Assembly (NCBI GenBank): GCA_963799045.1
Contig: CAWCVN010000007.1
Coordinates: 1 to 64,000 of the forward strand
Source of the DNA: DASRSS01 sp963799045
GTDB taxonomy: Bacteria; Actinomycetota; Actinomycetes; Mycobacteriales; Jatrophihabitantaceae
DNA: 64,000 bases
Direction: 5' to 3'
Shown here: one piece after another, positions 53,650-64,000 of the stretch
How positions within the stretch are numbered: the stretch's first letter is position 1
Layout of the letters: each line of letters begins with the position of its first letter
Made by a program: the position numbers and the translations under genes
Notes under the pieces: generated by a model
Databases searched by the model: none
What the model was told of the DNA's origin: nothing
What the model saw: only the letters and a program-made list of their open reading frames with translations

Positions 53650-53700
53650 GCGACGCCCGGGGCGGGCCGTGTTGGTCGGCGTCGCCACCACAGTGGGGGG

Positions 53701-56700
53701 ATGCGGATCGATGTGACCCTGCGCGACCCGAGCGGCACCGACCGCGACGTCGCGGTCGTCGGCGGCCCGGACGCGACGTGGGGGCAGGCGGCCGGCGCCC
53801 TCGCGCCGCACGCGGCCGCACTGTGGTGGCGCGGCCGCCCGGTGCCCGGCGGAGCGCGCCTGGGCGAGGCGGGGCCGGCGGACGGGGCCGTGCTGCTGCT
53901 CGACCCGCCCGGCGATCCGGTGACGCCGCCACCCGGGTACCGGCTCGATGTCGTCGGCGGCCCCGATGCCGGGCACGGCGTGCCGCTCGGCAGCGACCCG
54001 GTCATCGTCGGTCGCGGCGCGGACTGCCGACTGCGGCTCACCGATCCCCGGGTCTCGCGCTGCCACCTCCGCGTCGCGGTCGGTCCTCGCGGTGTCACCG
54101 TCGAGGATCTCGGCTCGGCGGCCGGCACGTACATCGAGCGGCACGCCGTGGGGAACGCGCCCGCCGCGCTCGCGCTCGGGTCCTACCTGCGCATCGGGGA
54201 TTCGTATCTGCGGGTGGCGCACCTGGCTCCGGCGCCGGAACCGGCCCCGGTCGACACGCTGCTCGCCCTCCCCGATCCACCGGCCGCCGGCCGAGCCGGC
54301 TCCGCGCGGGTGCCCTGGGCGGCGGCACTGGTGCCCGCGGCGGCGGGCGCGGGCCTGGCCGTGGTGACGCACTCGATGCAGTTCCTGCTGTTCGCGGTGC
54401 TCTCGCCGCTGGCCCTGCTCGGGTCGTCACTGACCGAACGCGCTCGTCACCGGCGGCCGTTGCGACGGGCCCGGCGCGAGTACCGGCTGGCGCGAGCACA
54501 GGCGCTCGAGCGGGCGGCGGCGGCGCTCCGCCGCGAGGTCGACCGGCGTCGAGCCGCGCAGCCCGATCCGGCGACCGTGGCGGCGATGGCGGCGGAGGCG
54601 GGCTCCCGGCTGTGGGTTCGCAGCCGGGACGGTCCGGATCTGCTGACGGTTCGGCTCGGGCTCGGCGACCGGCCATCGACGCTCCAACTGCGCGATGGTG
54701 ACCGGTGCCGCCCGGCAGGCATCGCGGCCGGTGTCCCGGTCTGCGTGGACCTGGCCTCCGGGCCGGTGGAGCTCGCCGGTCCACCGGCCGTGACCGGCGG
54801 CGTGGCGCGCTGGCTCCTCGCCCAGCTCGGCACGCAGGCCGGTCCCGACGTGGTGGAGGTCCGCCTGGTCCTGGCGAGCGAAACGCAGGCCCGCTGGCGC
54901 TGGGCGCGTTGGCTGCCACACCTGGGCCGGGCACCGTACGTGGGCGCCGAGCAGCACGCCGAGCTGGTTGCCGAGCTGACCGCACTGCGGGCGGCGCGGA
55001 CGAACCGGGCGGGGGCGCAGCGATGGGCCGGCCCATGGTTGGTGCTGGTGATCGACGCCGGCTCCGCCGCCACGGTCCCCGGTCTCGGCGAGGTGCTGCG
55101 TGACGGGTCGGGCCTTGGTGTCACGGCGATCGTGCTCGACACCCGGCGCGGCACGTTGACCGGGGGCTGCGGCGCGGCCGTCCGGGCGGTCGGTGAGACC
55201 GGAACCCGGCTCGAGCTGCGGGGCCCGGGGCCGACGGTCAGCGCGGTCGCCGACCAGGTCGACACGACGTGGTCCGAGCGGCTCGCGCGCGCGTTGGCAT
55301 CCCGCCGGCCCGTCCGGGGCCCGAGCGGGCAGGTACCGCGGCACTGCTCGCTCGAGACCGCCCTGGGGCTGCGGGCGGTGAACCCGCACGAGGTGCTCGC
55401 GCGCTGGCGGCGCAGCGACGGGTCGCTTCGCACGCCGCTCGGCAGGTCCGGGGACGGCGCGGTGCTGCTGGACCTTGTCCGCGACGGTCCGCACGCGTTG
55501 GTTGCGGGCACGACCGGCTCGGGCAAGTCCGAGCTGCTGCGCAGCGTCGTCGCCGGGATCGCCGCGAGCCACCCACCGGACCGGGTGGGCTTCGTGCTGA
55601 TCGACTACAAGGGCGGCGCGGCATTCGCCGACTGCGCGCGGCTGCCGCACACGCTCGGCGTCGTCACCGACCTCGACGCGCAGCTCGCGGCCCGGGCGCT
55701 GGAGTCGCTCGAGTGCGAGCTGCGCCGCCGCGAAGCGCTGTTCGCCGCGGCCGGGGCCTCGGATCTGGCCGGCTACCTGCGCAGCGCCGACCGGCAACCG
55801 GTCGCACGGCTGGTGATCGTCGTCGACGAGTTCGCGGAGCTGGCGGCCGAACTGGCCGAGTTCGTCAGCGGGCTGGTCGCCATTGCCCGCCGCGGCCGAT
55901 CACTCGGCGTGCACCTCGTGCTGGCGACACAGCGACCGGCCGGCGTCGTGTCCGGCGAGATCCGGGCCAACACCGCGGTGCGGGTCGCGCTGCGGGTGAC
56001 GGACCCGGGCGACTCGCAGGATGTCATCGGCGTGCCCGACGCCGCGGCGATCGGCCAGGGGAATCCCGGCCGGCTCTACCTTCGCCTGCCCGGCTGCGAC
56101 GCTGTGCCGGTGCAGGCAGCGATCGCGACAGGGGAGGTCGAGGCCGGCGGGGCCGGCGGGGTGCGGGTGGTGCCGCTCGATGACTGGCGCCGTCCGGTGA
56201 CCGCAGCCGCAGGCACACCCGGCACCGGGCTGGGCCGCCTGGTCGACGCGGCGGCCGCCGCCGCGCGGCTGGGCGGGCACGTGCCGCCACCGAGCCCGTG
56301 GCGGCCTCCCCTACCTGAGTGCCTGCCCGTCGCCGCGATCGAGCGCGACAGCTGCGCCGAGCGGGTGCCCATCGGGTTGGTCGACCTGCCCGCGCGGCAG
56401 GCGCAGCAGCCGCTGACCGTCGACCTCGGACGGGGCGGCTCGCTGTTGCTGGCCGGCGCCGCGCGCAGCGGACGCACCTGCGCGCTGCTCACGCTGGCCG
56501 GGGCTGCCGCCGATCGCCTGTCCACGCAGCAGCTGCACCTGTACGGGATCGATCACGCCGGCGGCGGGCTGCGCCCGCTCGCTGGCCTGCCGCACTGCGG
56601 CGCCGTGATCGTCGACGATGCGGTCGCCTCCGGTCGTCTGCTGACCCGCCTGGCGGTGGAGGTACAGCGCCGGCGCGCCGCCGCCGACGGCCCTGCGCCG

Positions 56701-57800
56701 CCCGCACTGCTGTTGTTGCTCGACGGGTGGGAGCAGTTCCTGACCGCCGCGGAGCAGCATGCCCCCGGGCCGGTGGAACAGCTGATCGAACTGCTGCGCA
56801 CCGGCCCGTCCGCCCGGCTGACGGTGGCCGTCACCGGTGACCGGGGCGCGTTGGCCGCTCGGCTGGCCTCGGCGATCGACACCAAGCTGGCGTTGCGGCT
56901 GACCGACCGCGCCGACTACGCGCTGCTCGCAATCCCCGACCGGGCCGTGCCGCACGAGCAGGCTCCGGGCCGGGCGCTGCGCGCCGCAGACGCGGCCCAG
57001 GTACAGCTCGCCCACTTGGGTGCGCGCCCCACGGCCGAGCAGCACCGGGATGCGCTGGCGCACAGCGCCGCCCGGTGGCCACGCCCGGCGGCCGGCTCCC
57101 GGCCGTTCGTGGTCCGGCCGCTGCCGACGACCGTCCGGCTCGCCGACCTGCCGGCCCGCGCGCCCGGCGGTGCCGGCACGGCGGAGGTCGTGCTGGGCGT
57201 CGGCGGGGACGCGGCCGAGCCGATCGGGGTCGACCTGCTGGCGGCCCGCGCGCGGCTGCTGGTGGCCGGTCCGCCGGGCTCGGGACGCTCGACGCTGCTG
57301 TGCAGCCTGCTGACGCAGCTGGCAACGGTGCACCGGGCCGTCCTCGCCGTGGCGCCGCCCGGCTCCCCGCTGCCGGCTGCCGCCCACGCGCTCGGCGTGC
57401 GCCTGCTGTCGCCCGACGACGCCGCCCCGGCGAGCGAGCCCGAACCGTCGACGGTGGTGTTGATCGACGACTGCGAGACGCTGCTCGACCGGCCGCTCGG
57501 CGAAGCGGCGGCCCGATGGGCCCACGCCCGCCCGGACATCGCCGTCGTCGCCGCCGGAGCCGCGGCCGAGCTGGCGGTCACCTTCCGTGGGGTGGGCGCC
57601 CTCGTGCGGGCCGCCCGTTGCGCCGTGCTGCTCCAACCCGGCCCCGGCGACGGCGAACTCGTCGGCGTGCGCCTGGGCCGGGGCCACAGCGCGGGCCCGC
57701 CCGGCCGCGGGCTGCTCGTCGGCGACCGGGCGCGGGGCGGGCCGCCCGGACGCGATCCGCTGCCGCTGCAGGTTGCGACGCCGTCACTCGGCCCGGATGA

Positions 57801-57819
<19 letters not shown>
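53701..57819 (+). CDS. FHA-domain EccC-type FtsK/SpoIIIE ATPase of type VII secretion
   Basis: A 1372-residue protein. A ubiquitin-like N-terminus is followed by an FHA phosphothreonine-binding domain (about 80-170; GRGADC, DPRVSRCHL) and two TM helices (about 202-245). Three FtsK-like ATPase domains follow. D1 has Walker A AGTTGSGKSELLRS (about 603) and Walker B VIVVDEFAELA. D2 (GAARSGRT, about 919) and D3 (GPPGSGRST, about 1190) have Arg for the Walker lysine, so only D1 looks fully catalytic. This architecture is known in non-mycobacterial actinobacterial T7SS. Its last 19 bases overlap convergent pruA. The frame is intact. Confidence 0.88.
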
Positions 57820-59429
<1,610 letters not shown>

Positions 59430-59471
59430 GACTCGATCGTGCCACGCGGCGCGCCCGCCGCGCTGTGATCG

Positions 59472-59969
59472 TCAGAGCACCTCGAGCAGGTGGCCCAGCT
59501 CCGGTGGCGCGTACCAGGACAACTCGAAGCCCTCGGCGTCGTCGACGCGCTCCTCGGCCGACGGATCGCCGAGATCGGCCGCGACGATCGCCGCCGCCGC
59601 CGCGGCCACCGTCGCCTCGGCATCGCTGTCGTCGACGTGGAGCGCCGCAACCTGGGCCAGCTCGACGACCGCCGGCAGCCGCACGACACCCCGGTCGAGG
59701 TCGTCGCGGGTCTCGACCGCGTGCTCGGGCGCATCGAGCGCGATCACCACCCGCCGTCGCGCGGCGTCCGGGTCGGCGTCGAGCAGCCGCAACGCCGCAC
59801 GGGCCGCCTCGTTCATCGCCGCGTACTCGAGCTCCTCGATGTCGTCGTCGGCGTACCACTCGCGCAGTGCGGGCGTGACGGCGAATGCGGTCAGCGGCGC
59901 CGGCCCGATCTCCCCGTCGTCGCGCAGCCGCCGCAGCAGCGAGCTGGTGGCGGGCAGGTAGACCCTCAC
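59472..59969 (-). CDS. DUF6912-like protein of unknown function
   Basis: A 165-residue protein starting VRVYLPATSSLLRRLRDDGEIG and containing AFAVTPALREWYADDDIEELEYAAMNEAARAALRLL, then RRVVIALDAP and FELSWYAPPELGHLLEVL. It belongs to a small actinobacterial family with no assigned function. GTG at 59969 overlaps the patatin stop, so it is the last gene of the WS/DGAT-patatin-DUF6912 operon. Confidence 0.7.
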   Translation of the reverse strand: MRVYLPATSSLLRRLRDDGEIGPAPLTAFAVTPALREWYADDDIEELEYAAMNEAARAALRLLDADPDAARRRVVIALDAPEHAVETRDDLDRGVVRLPAVVELAQVAALHVDDSDAEATVAAAAAAIVAADLGDPSAEERVDDAEGFELSWYAPPELGHLLEVL

Positions 59970-61014
59970 GCGCGACCACCCGAGGCGCGACGGGCGGGCA
60001 CGTCGAGCGGCTCCCGCGCGCGCAGTTCGCGGCGCAACAGTGTGGCAACCGTCGACCGGGCGCTGTCGAGGACCTCGCCCCTGCTCCGCGGATCCATCAA
60101 GTTCACGCCCATGGCGCTCAGGTCGGCCGATCCCGGCGTGAGCACGTGCACCCGGACACCGCGGGCCCGCAGGGCCTTCGCGTCGCGGTCGATCGTGCGC
60201 ATGATCGCGCGCCGGACCAGGCGGTCGACCCGTTCGAGCGCACTGCGCGGGCGCTCCCGCCCATGGCCACCCATAGGCACCAACAGGTACGCCTCGTCGA
60301 CATCGGCCGTCGAGCAGTACGTCGGCGGACGTGTTCGAGGCGACTCCGCCATCGACATAGGGAACCCCATCGATCATCGTCGGCGCGTACCAACCCGGGA
60401 TCGAGCAGGAGGCCGTGACCGCCTCGGCCAGCGTGGCCGTGCGTACCCTGCGCGGCGGCCGGCCGCGGCGCGGCGGCGAACTCGTCGCGGCCGAACACGA
60501 CACGCCTGCCCGACGCGTGATCGACGGCTACCACCCACGGCCTCGGCCGCAGTCCGGCCAGCTCGCGGCGTAGCCGGCGTCCGCGGTGATCGAGACCAGC
60601 AGGTCGCGGATCGCGGCGAGGGAGCCGCGACCGACGGGCAGCAGGCCGGACAGCGCGACCACCGGCGAGGTGCGGCGCGGATGCACCACGGCGTCGAGGA
60701 CCAGCCGCGGCGCGGCGGGGCGCAGCGCCGGCCGCGGCGGTAGCGCGGCGCCGGTGCCGTTGTAGTCATAGGCGATCACCGGGTCGTCGGGCAGCGGCAC
60801 GCCCTGGTGGTGCCGGCACATCGCGTCGACCGAGAGCCCGCAGCCCAGCATGCCAGCGACGACCGAGCCCGCCGAGGTGCCGACCGCCAGGTCCAGCTCT
60901 CGGGCGTCCAGGTCGAGCACCGACTCCAGCGCGGCCAGCGCGCCGAGCATCCATGCAAAACCCAGCACGCCCCCGCCGCCAAGCACGAGCGCGCGTCGCG
61001 GTGCCCCGTGTCAT
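59966..61014 (-). CDS. Patatin-like phospholipase (about four frameshifts)
   Basis: About 349 residues. The oxyanion hole is GGGGVLGFAWMLGALAALE, the nucleophile elbow is VGTSAGSVVAG (GxSxG) and the catalytic Asp is in PYVDGGVASNTSADVL. These lie in different frames, with indels near 60985, 60550, 60470 and 60300. The C-terminal frame ends LRAREPLDVPARRASGGRA. ATG at 61014 overlaps the WS/DGAT stop (ATGA). It probably hydrolyses acyl lipids; with WS/DGAT upstream, a role in neutral-lipid turnover is inferred. Confidence 0.78.
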
Positions 61015-62475
61015 GTCCGCTCCTCTCCGCCGACCTTCTCGATCCGGTGATGCCGCCTGCCGCCCGAACCCGACTCCGTCGCCGCCGCGCGGCACAGCTC
61101 GACCAGGCCCTGCTCGATGCCCTCCGGCGAACAGCTCGACGTCGGGAACCGCGTCGTGGTCGGCGGTGATGCCGTAGTACACGCCGCCGTCGTAGGACGT
61201 CAGCGCGATCGAGATCGCATGCCCGCGCCGCAGCGGCTGGAACGGGAACATCTCCGTCATCCGCGCGCCGGCGGCGTAATGCGGGGCCTGCGGGCCGGGC
61301 ACGTTGGTGATCGCCAGGTTGTAGAGCCGCTGCGTGAGCTCGCTGCTCGCACGCGCGCCGAGCGCGTGCAGCGTCGGCGGCGTGAAACCGCCCAGCGAGG
61401 CCAGCACGTCGGCGCCGACCGAGTAACCCGACGCCGTGTGCGCCGACATCGCGTACCGAAGCTGCGCCAGCCGGCGGACCGGTTCGGGCTGGCCGACCGG
61501 GAGGTCCACCAGCATCGCGGCGACCCCACGGTCCGCCGGTGTCCGCACGCTCACCGGGACCAGCGCCCGCACGATCGAGGCGGGCTCGAGCGGCTCGCCG
61601 CGGGCGAGCAGCCAAGTCCGTAGCCCGCTGGTCACGGTCGCGAGCACTACGTCGTTGACGGTGCCGCCAAGCTGATCACGCACCCGCCGGTGGTCGGCCA
61701 GGGTGGTCCGCACAACGGCCAGCCGCCGGCGCGGGCCCGGCCGCGCCTGCAGCGGTGACACCGCCTGCTTGCGCAGCGTTGCGGCGGTCCGCGCCGACAC
61801 GCTCAGCACCGCGCCGAGCGCGCCGCCGAGTAGGCCACCCAGACGCTCGGGCGCGGCCCGCACATCCTGGGCCGCCAGCACCGCGGACTGGGCCAGCGCC
61901 GCGGGCCGGCGGATGACATCGCGCACCGCACCGAGCAGCAGTGCCGCCGACGACGGTTCCGGTTCGGGCGACCAATGGCGGCGCACAGCGCGGCGCGGCT
62001 GGGGCGCGGCGTCGAGCAGCACTTCGGAGATGTCCAGCGCCGCCGAGCCGTCCACCAGCGCCTGGTGTGCCTTGGTCAGGATCGCGATGCTTCCGTCGGA
62101 CAGCCCCTCGATCAGGTACATCTCCCACAACGGGCGGGAGCGGTCCAGGCGCCGTGCTTGGATGCGCGCCGCGAACTCGAGCAGCTGCGCGCTCGTGCCC
62201 GGTCGCGGCAGCGCCGAGCGCCGAACGTGGTAGGTGATGTCGAAGCGCGAGTCGTCGACCCATACCGGGTTGGCGAGATTGCCGGGCACGGTGCGCAGCT
62301 TCTGCCGGTAGCGCGGCGCGAGCGAGATCCGCTCGTGCAGCAGCCGCAGCAGCCGGTTGTAGTCGAAGCCGGTGGCGGGCACCTCGAAGATCGCCAGCCA
62401 GCCGACGTGCTGCGGTGTGCTCGCCGTCTCCCGGAACAGGGACACGACGTCGGCAGGACGCAGCCGCTCGGACAT
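61011..62475 (-). CDS. WS/DGAT wax ester synthase/diacylglycerol acyltransferase (one frameshift)
   Basis: About 488 residues. Family marks are MSERLRPADVVSLFRETAST, DRSRPLWEMYLIEGLSDG, the catalytic-motif region AILTKAHQALVDGSAALD, TVNDVVLATVTSGLRTWLL (NDVVLA) and NLAITNVPGPQAPHY (ITNVPGP). The canonical HHxxxDG is HQxxxDG here, replacing the second His. One indel near 61125 garbles the C-terminus; corrected, it ends ATESGSGGRRHHRIEKVGGEERT at TGA 61011-61013. ATG 62484 is an alternative start. Probably makes triacylglycerol or wax esters if active. First gene of a coupled lipid operon. Confidence 0.85.
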
Positions 62476-62514
62476 GCCGCCCATTGTCACAGAGACCCGT
62501 TCAGCGGGCCGCGC

Positions 62515-63804
62515 TCATCTCCGTCTCCGGCCGGAGGCAGGTACGCCCGCAAGTTCGCCGGCCAGCTCGCCCAGGGCCGCGCGCAGCACACCCCGGCGGC
62601 TGCACTCGGCGAGAGTCTTGCCCTGCGCCAGTGCCGAATCGGTTGCCGGTTGGTCCAGCGGCAGCAGCGCCGCGGGGCGGCGGCCGGCGAATCGGTCCAG
62701 CGCTCCGGTGAGCTCGGCGACCGGGTCTCCGGGCACGGCGCCGCGGCGTACGCGGTTGAGCACGACCCACGGCTCGCCGTCGAGGTCGAGTTCGCGCAGC
62801 TCGCCGAGCGCGCGCACGAGCCGCTGCATGCCCAGGGGGTCGGCGGAGCCGACAGCCAGCACAGTGTCGGCGGCTGCCAGCGCCGAGAGCGTCGCGCCGT
62901 TGCGGCGCGGGGCCAGCGTGTCGAAGGACAGTTCCTCATCGGTCTCGAGGCAGAAGCCGCAGTCGACCACGATGAAGTCGGCGAGTTCGCGTGCGGCTTC
63001 GAGCACCGACTCCACCGCGGGCGGTCGCAGCTCGGGCCATCGGCTGGCGATCGGGATGCCGGTCAGCACCCGCAGGCCGGGGTTGAGCTGCCAGCACAGC
63101 GCCGCCAGTGCGTCCGCCGACAGTCGGGTCGTGACGGCCTGACGGCACGCTGCGGCCAGTCCCGGCGAGTCGTCGAGCAGGCCCAGCGCGGCGCCGACGC
63201 TGGCTCCGTAGACGTCGGCGTCGACGAGCAGGGCGGCAAGTCCCAGCCGGCTCAGCTCGTCGGCGAGTCCGATCGCGACCGTGGTACGGCCGGGCGCGCC
63301 GGTCGGTCCCCACACGGCCAGCACCGAGCCCCGGCGGGTCGGCGAGGTCGCCGGTTGGGTCGCGGTCGAGCCGGGCGGAACCGCCGAGGAGTTCATCGGG
63401 TCGCCGAACAGCCGTCCGCGGTTCGCGGGTGCGGCACCGGGTTCGCTGCGTACGGCCTCGAGCAGAACGGCCGCGACGGTGGCCGGTTCTGCGTCCGAGG
63501 GGACCAGATGCTCGATACCCAGCGCGCGCAGCCGGTCCTCGGCCGCCGCATCTGCACGGGTCACCACACCCACGGGCGTGACGCCCGCGGCGAGCAGCCG
63601 GTCGACGGCGTCGGCATCGAGGCGCCGCAGCGACCCGGCGACCAGCGCCACCCGCCCCTGCCCGGTGGCGGCCACCGACAGCAGTTCGACGACGTCGACA
63701 CATCGGCGGGCAATGGTGACTGCGAACGGCCCGCCGTCCAACGCCGCCACGAGCGCGGTCTCCCACGGCTCGCCGCCGGCGGCGGTCAGCACCGGCAGTT
63801 TCAT
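62515..63804 (-). CDS. MinD/ParA-superfamily ATPase, CpaE-like
   Basis: A 429-residue protein. An N-terminal receiver-like domain (about 1-120) precedes a deviant Walker A ATPase (VLAVWGPTGAPGRTTVAIGLADELS). Other marks are VDADVYGASVGAALGLLDD, FIVVDCGF (Walker B) and VLAVGSADPLGMQRLVRAL. It corresponds by order to Rv3213c and in layout to CpaE-like septum-site or pilus-localisation ATPases. The Walker A lacks the usual first Lys of KGGxGKT, with APGRTT instead. ATG at 63804 overlaps the upstream stop (ATGA). Partner proteins unknown. Confidence 0.78.
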   Translation of the reverse strand: MKLPVLTAAGGEPWETALVAALDGGPFAVTIARRCVDVVELLSVAATGQGRVALVAGSLRRLDADAVDRLLAAGVTPVGVVTRADAAAEDRLRALGIEHLVPSDAEPATVAAVLLEAVRSEPGAAPANRGRLFGDPMNSSAVPPGSTATQPATSPTRRGSVLAVWGPTGAPGRTTVAIGLADELSRLGLAALLVDADVYGASVGAALGLLDDSPGLAAACRQAVTTRLSADALAALCWQLNPGLRVLTGIPIASRWPELRPPAVESVLEAARELADFIVVDCGFCLETDEELSFDTLAPRRNGATLSALAAADTVLAVGSADPLGMQRLVRALGELRELDLDGEPWVVLNRVRRGAVPGDPVAELTGALDRFAGRRPAALLPLDQPATDSALAQGKTLAECSRRGVLRAALGELAGELAGVPASGRRRR

Positions 63805-64000
63805 GAGCTCGCCGCGAGGCAGGCGTCGAGGGCGGGCAACGCGTCGTCGGGGGTGCCGGCTGCGGTGCCGGTCAGCACGCCGGCCCGCACCACCGCGTCC
63901 TTGTCCGCAAGGGCGGCGACGACCCGGGCCGCGAGCGCCGGCGAGACGCTGAGCACGACGTCCTGACCGCTGCCGGCGCCGATCGCGTCCGATTCGACGT
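63801..64000 (-). CDS. C-terminal part of a gene upstream of the CpaE-like ATPase
   Basis: The last 66 codons of a gene entering from the right edge, ending TGA at 63801-63803 and overlapping the ATPase start. The visible end is TSNRIGAGSGQDVVLSVSPA, then VVAALADKDAVVRAGVLTGT and DACLAASS. The pattern resembles C-termini of SAF-domain or CpaB-like proteins often next to cpaE, but this is too short to be sure. Confidence 0.45.
   Translation of the reverse strand, partial: VESDAIGAGSGQDVVLSVSPALAARVVAALADKDAVVRAGVLTGTAAGTPDDALPALDACLAASS

Overview
The window is about 72% G+C with start and stop signals typical of an actinomycete. Its gene order follows the Mycobacterium tuberculosis block from about Rv3195 to Rv3213c: DUF2342 metalloprotease, ThiF-like E1, ABC1 kinase, whiB7, uvrD2, mycoredoxin mrx1, nudC, adnB-adnA, an alkyltransferase-like protein, moeZ, a DUF3152 protein, a TetR regulator, a DUF3107 protein, a ferritin-like protein, rhlE, a PQQ-propeller protein and a ParA/CpaE-like ATPase. 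This is recalled family and synteny knowledge, not a database search. AdnAB, mycoredoxin, WhiB7, 13E12-type HNH and WS/DGAT genes together point to an Actinomycetota member outside Mycobacterium, perhaps of a Frankiales, Geodermatophilales or Nakamurellales type. The genus cannot be fixed from the sequence.

Layout. 0-5 kb holds the DUF2342 C-terminus, a YgjP/DUF45 metallopeptidase, a dense DnaA-box-like cluster, a ThiF-fold protein, an ABC1 kinase and a hydroxyacid-oxoacid transhydrogenase. 5-8.7 kb holds a zinc-ribbon protein, whiB7 with a long attenuated leader, a lipoprotein and a 14-TM drug exporter. 8.7-28 kb holds uvrD2, mrx1, a P-loop-less uridine-kinase homologue, a fused double ABC exporter, nudC, an M16 peptidase pair, a lipoprotein, an M20 peptidase and adnB-adnA. 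28-35.4 kb is an accessory stretch: a HAD-like protein, ATL, M3 peptidase, arsM, a DinB-type protein, an HNH nuclease and an MBL-fold enzyme. 35.4-45 kb returns to the conserved block, with a non-homologous end-joining module (ku plus split ligase and polymerase) inserted. 45-64 kb holds the PQQ protein, hydrolases, a RecB-type exonuclease, a PHP phosphoesterase, CorA, a WXG100 protein with a divergent FHA-EccC ATPase, pruA, a WS/DGAT-patatin operon and a CpaE-like ATPase.

DNA repair is strongly represented: UvrD2, AdnAB, ATL, Ku, LigD ligase and polymerase, and a RecB-type exonuclease. Redox and antibiotic defence form a second theme: Mrx1, WhiB7, exporters and NudC. Translational coupling is common, with ATGA or GTGA overlaps at many junctions, and convergent genes often overlap at their 3' ends.

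A caution applies to the whole window. About 20 genes are interrupted by one-base indels, about 55 in all, with full protein similarity on both sides of each. Every gene of the first 5 kb is affected, while some genes above 3 kb elsewhere are intact. Those examined in detail are mostly inserted G or C bases. This is best read as sequence error, so such genes are annotated as single CDS spanning all frames.
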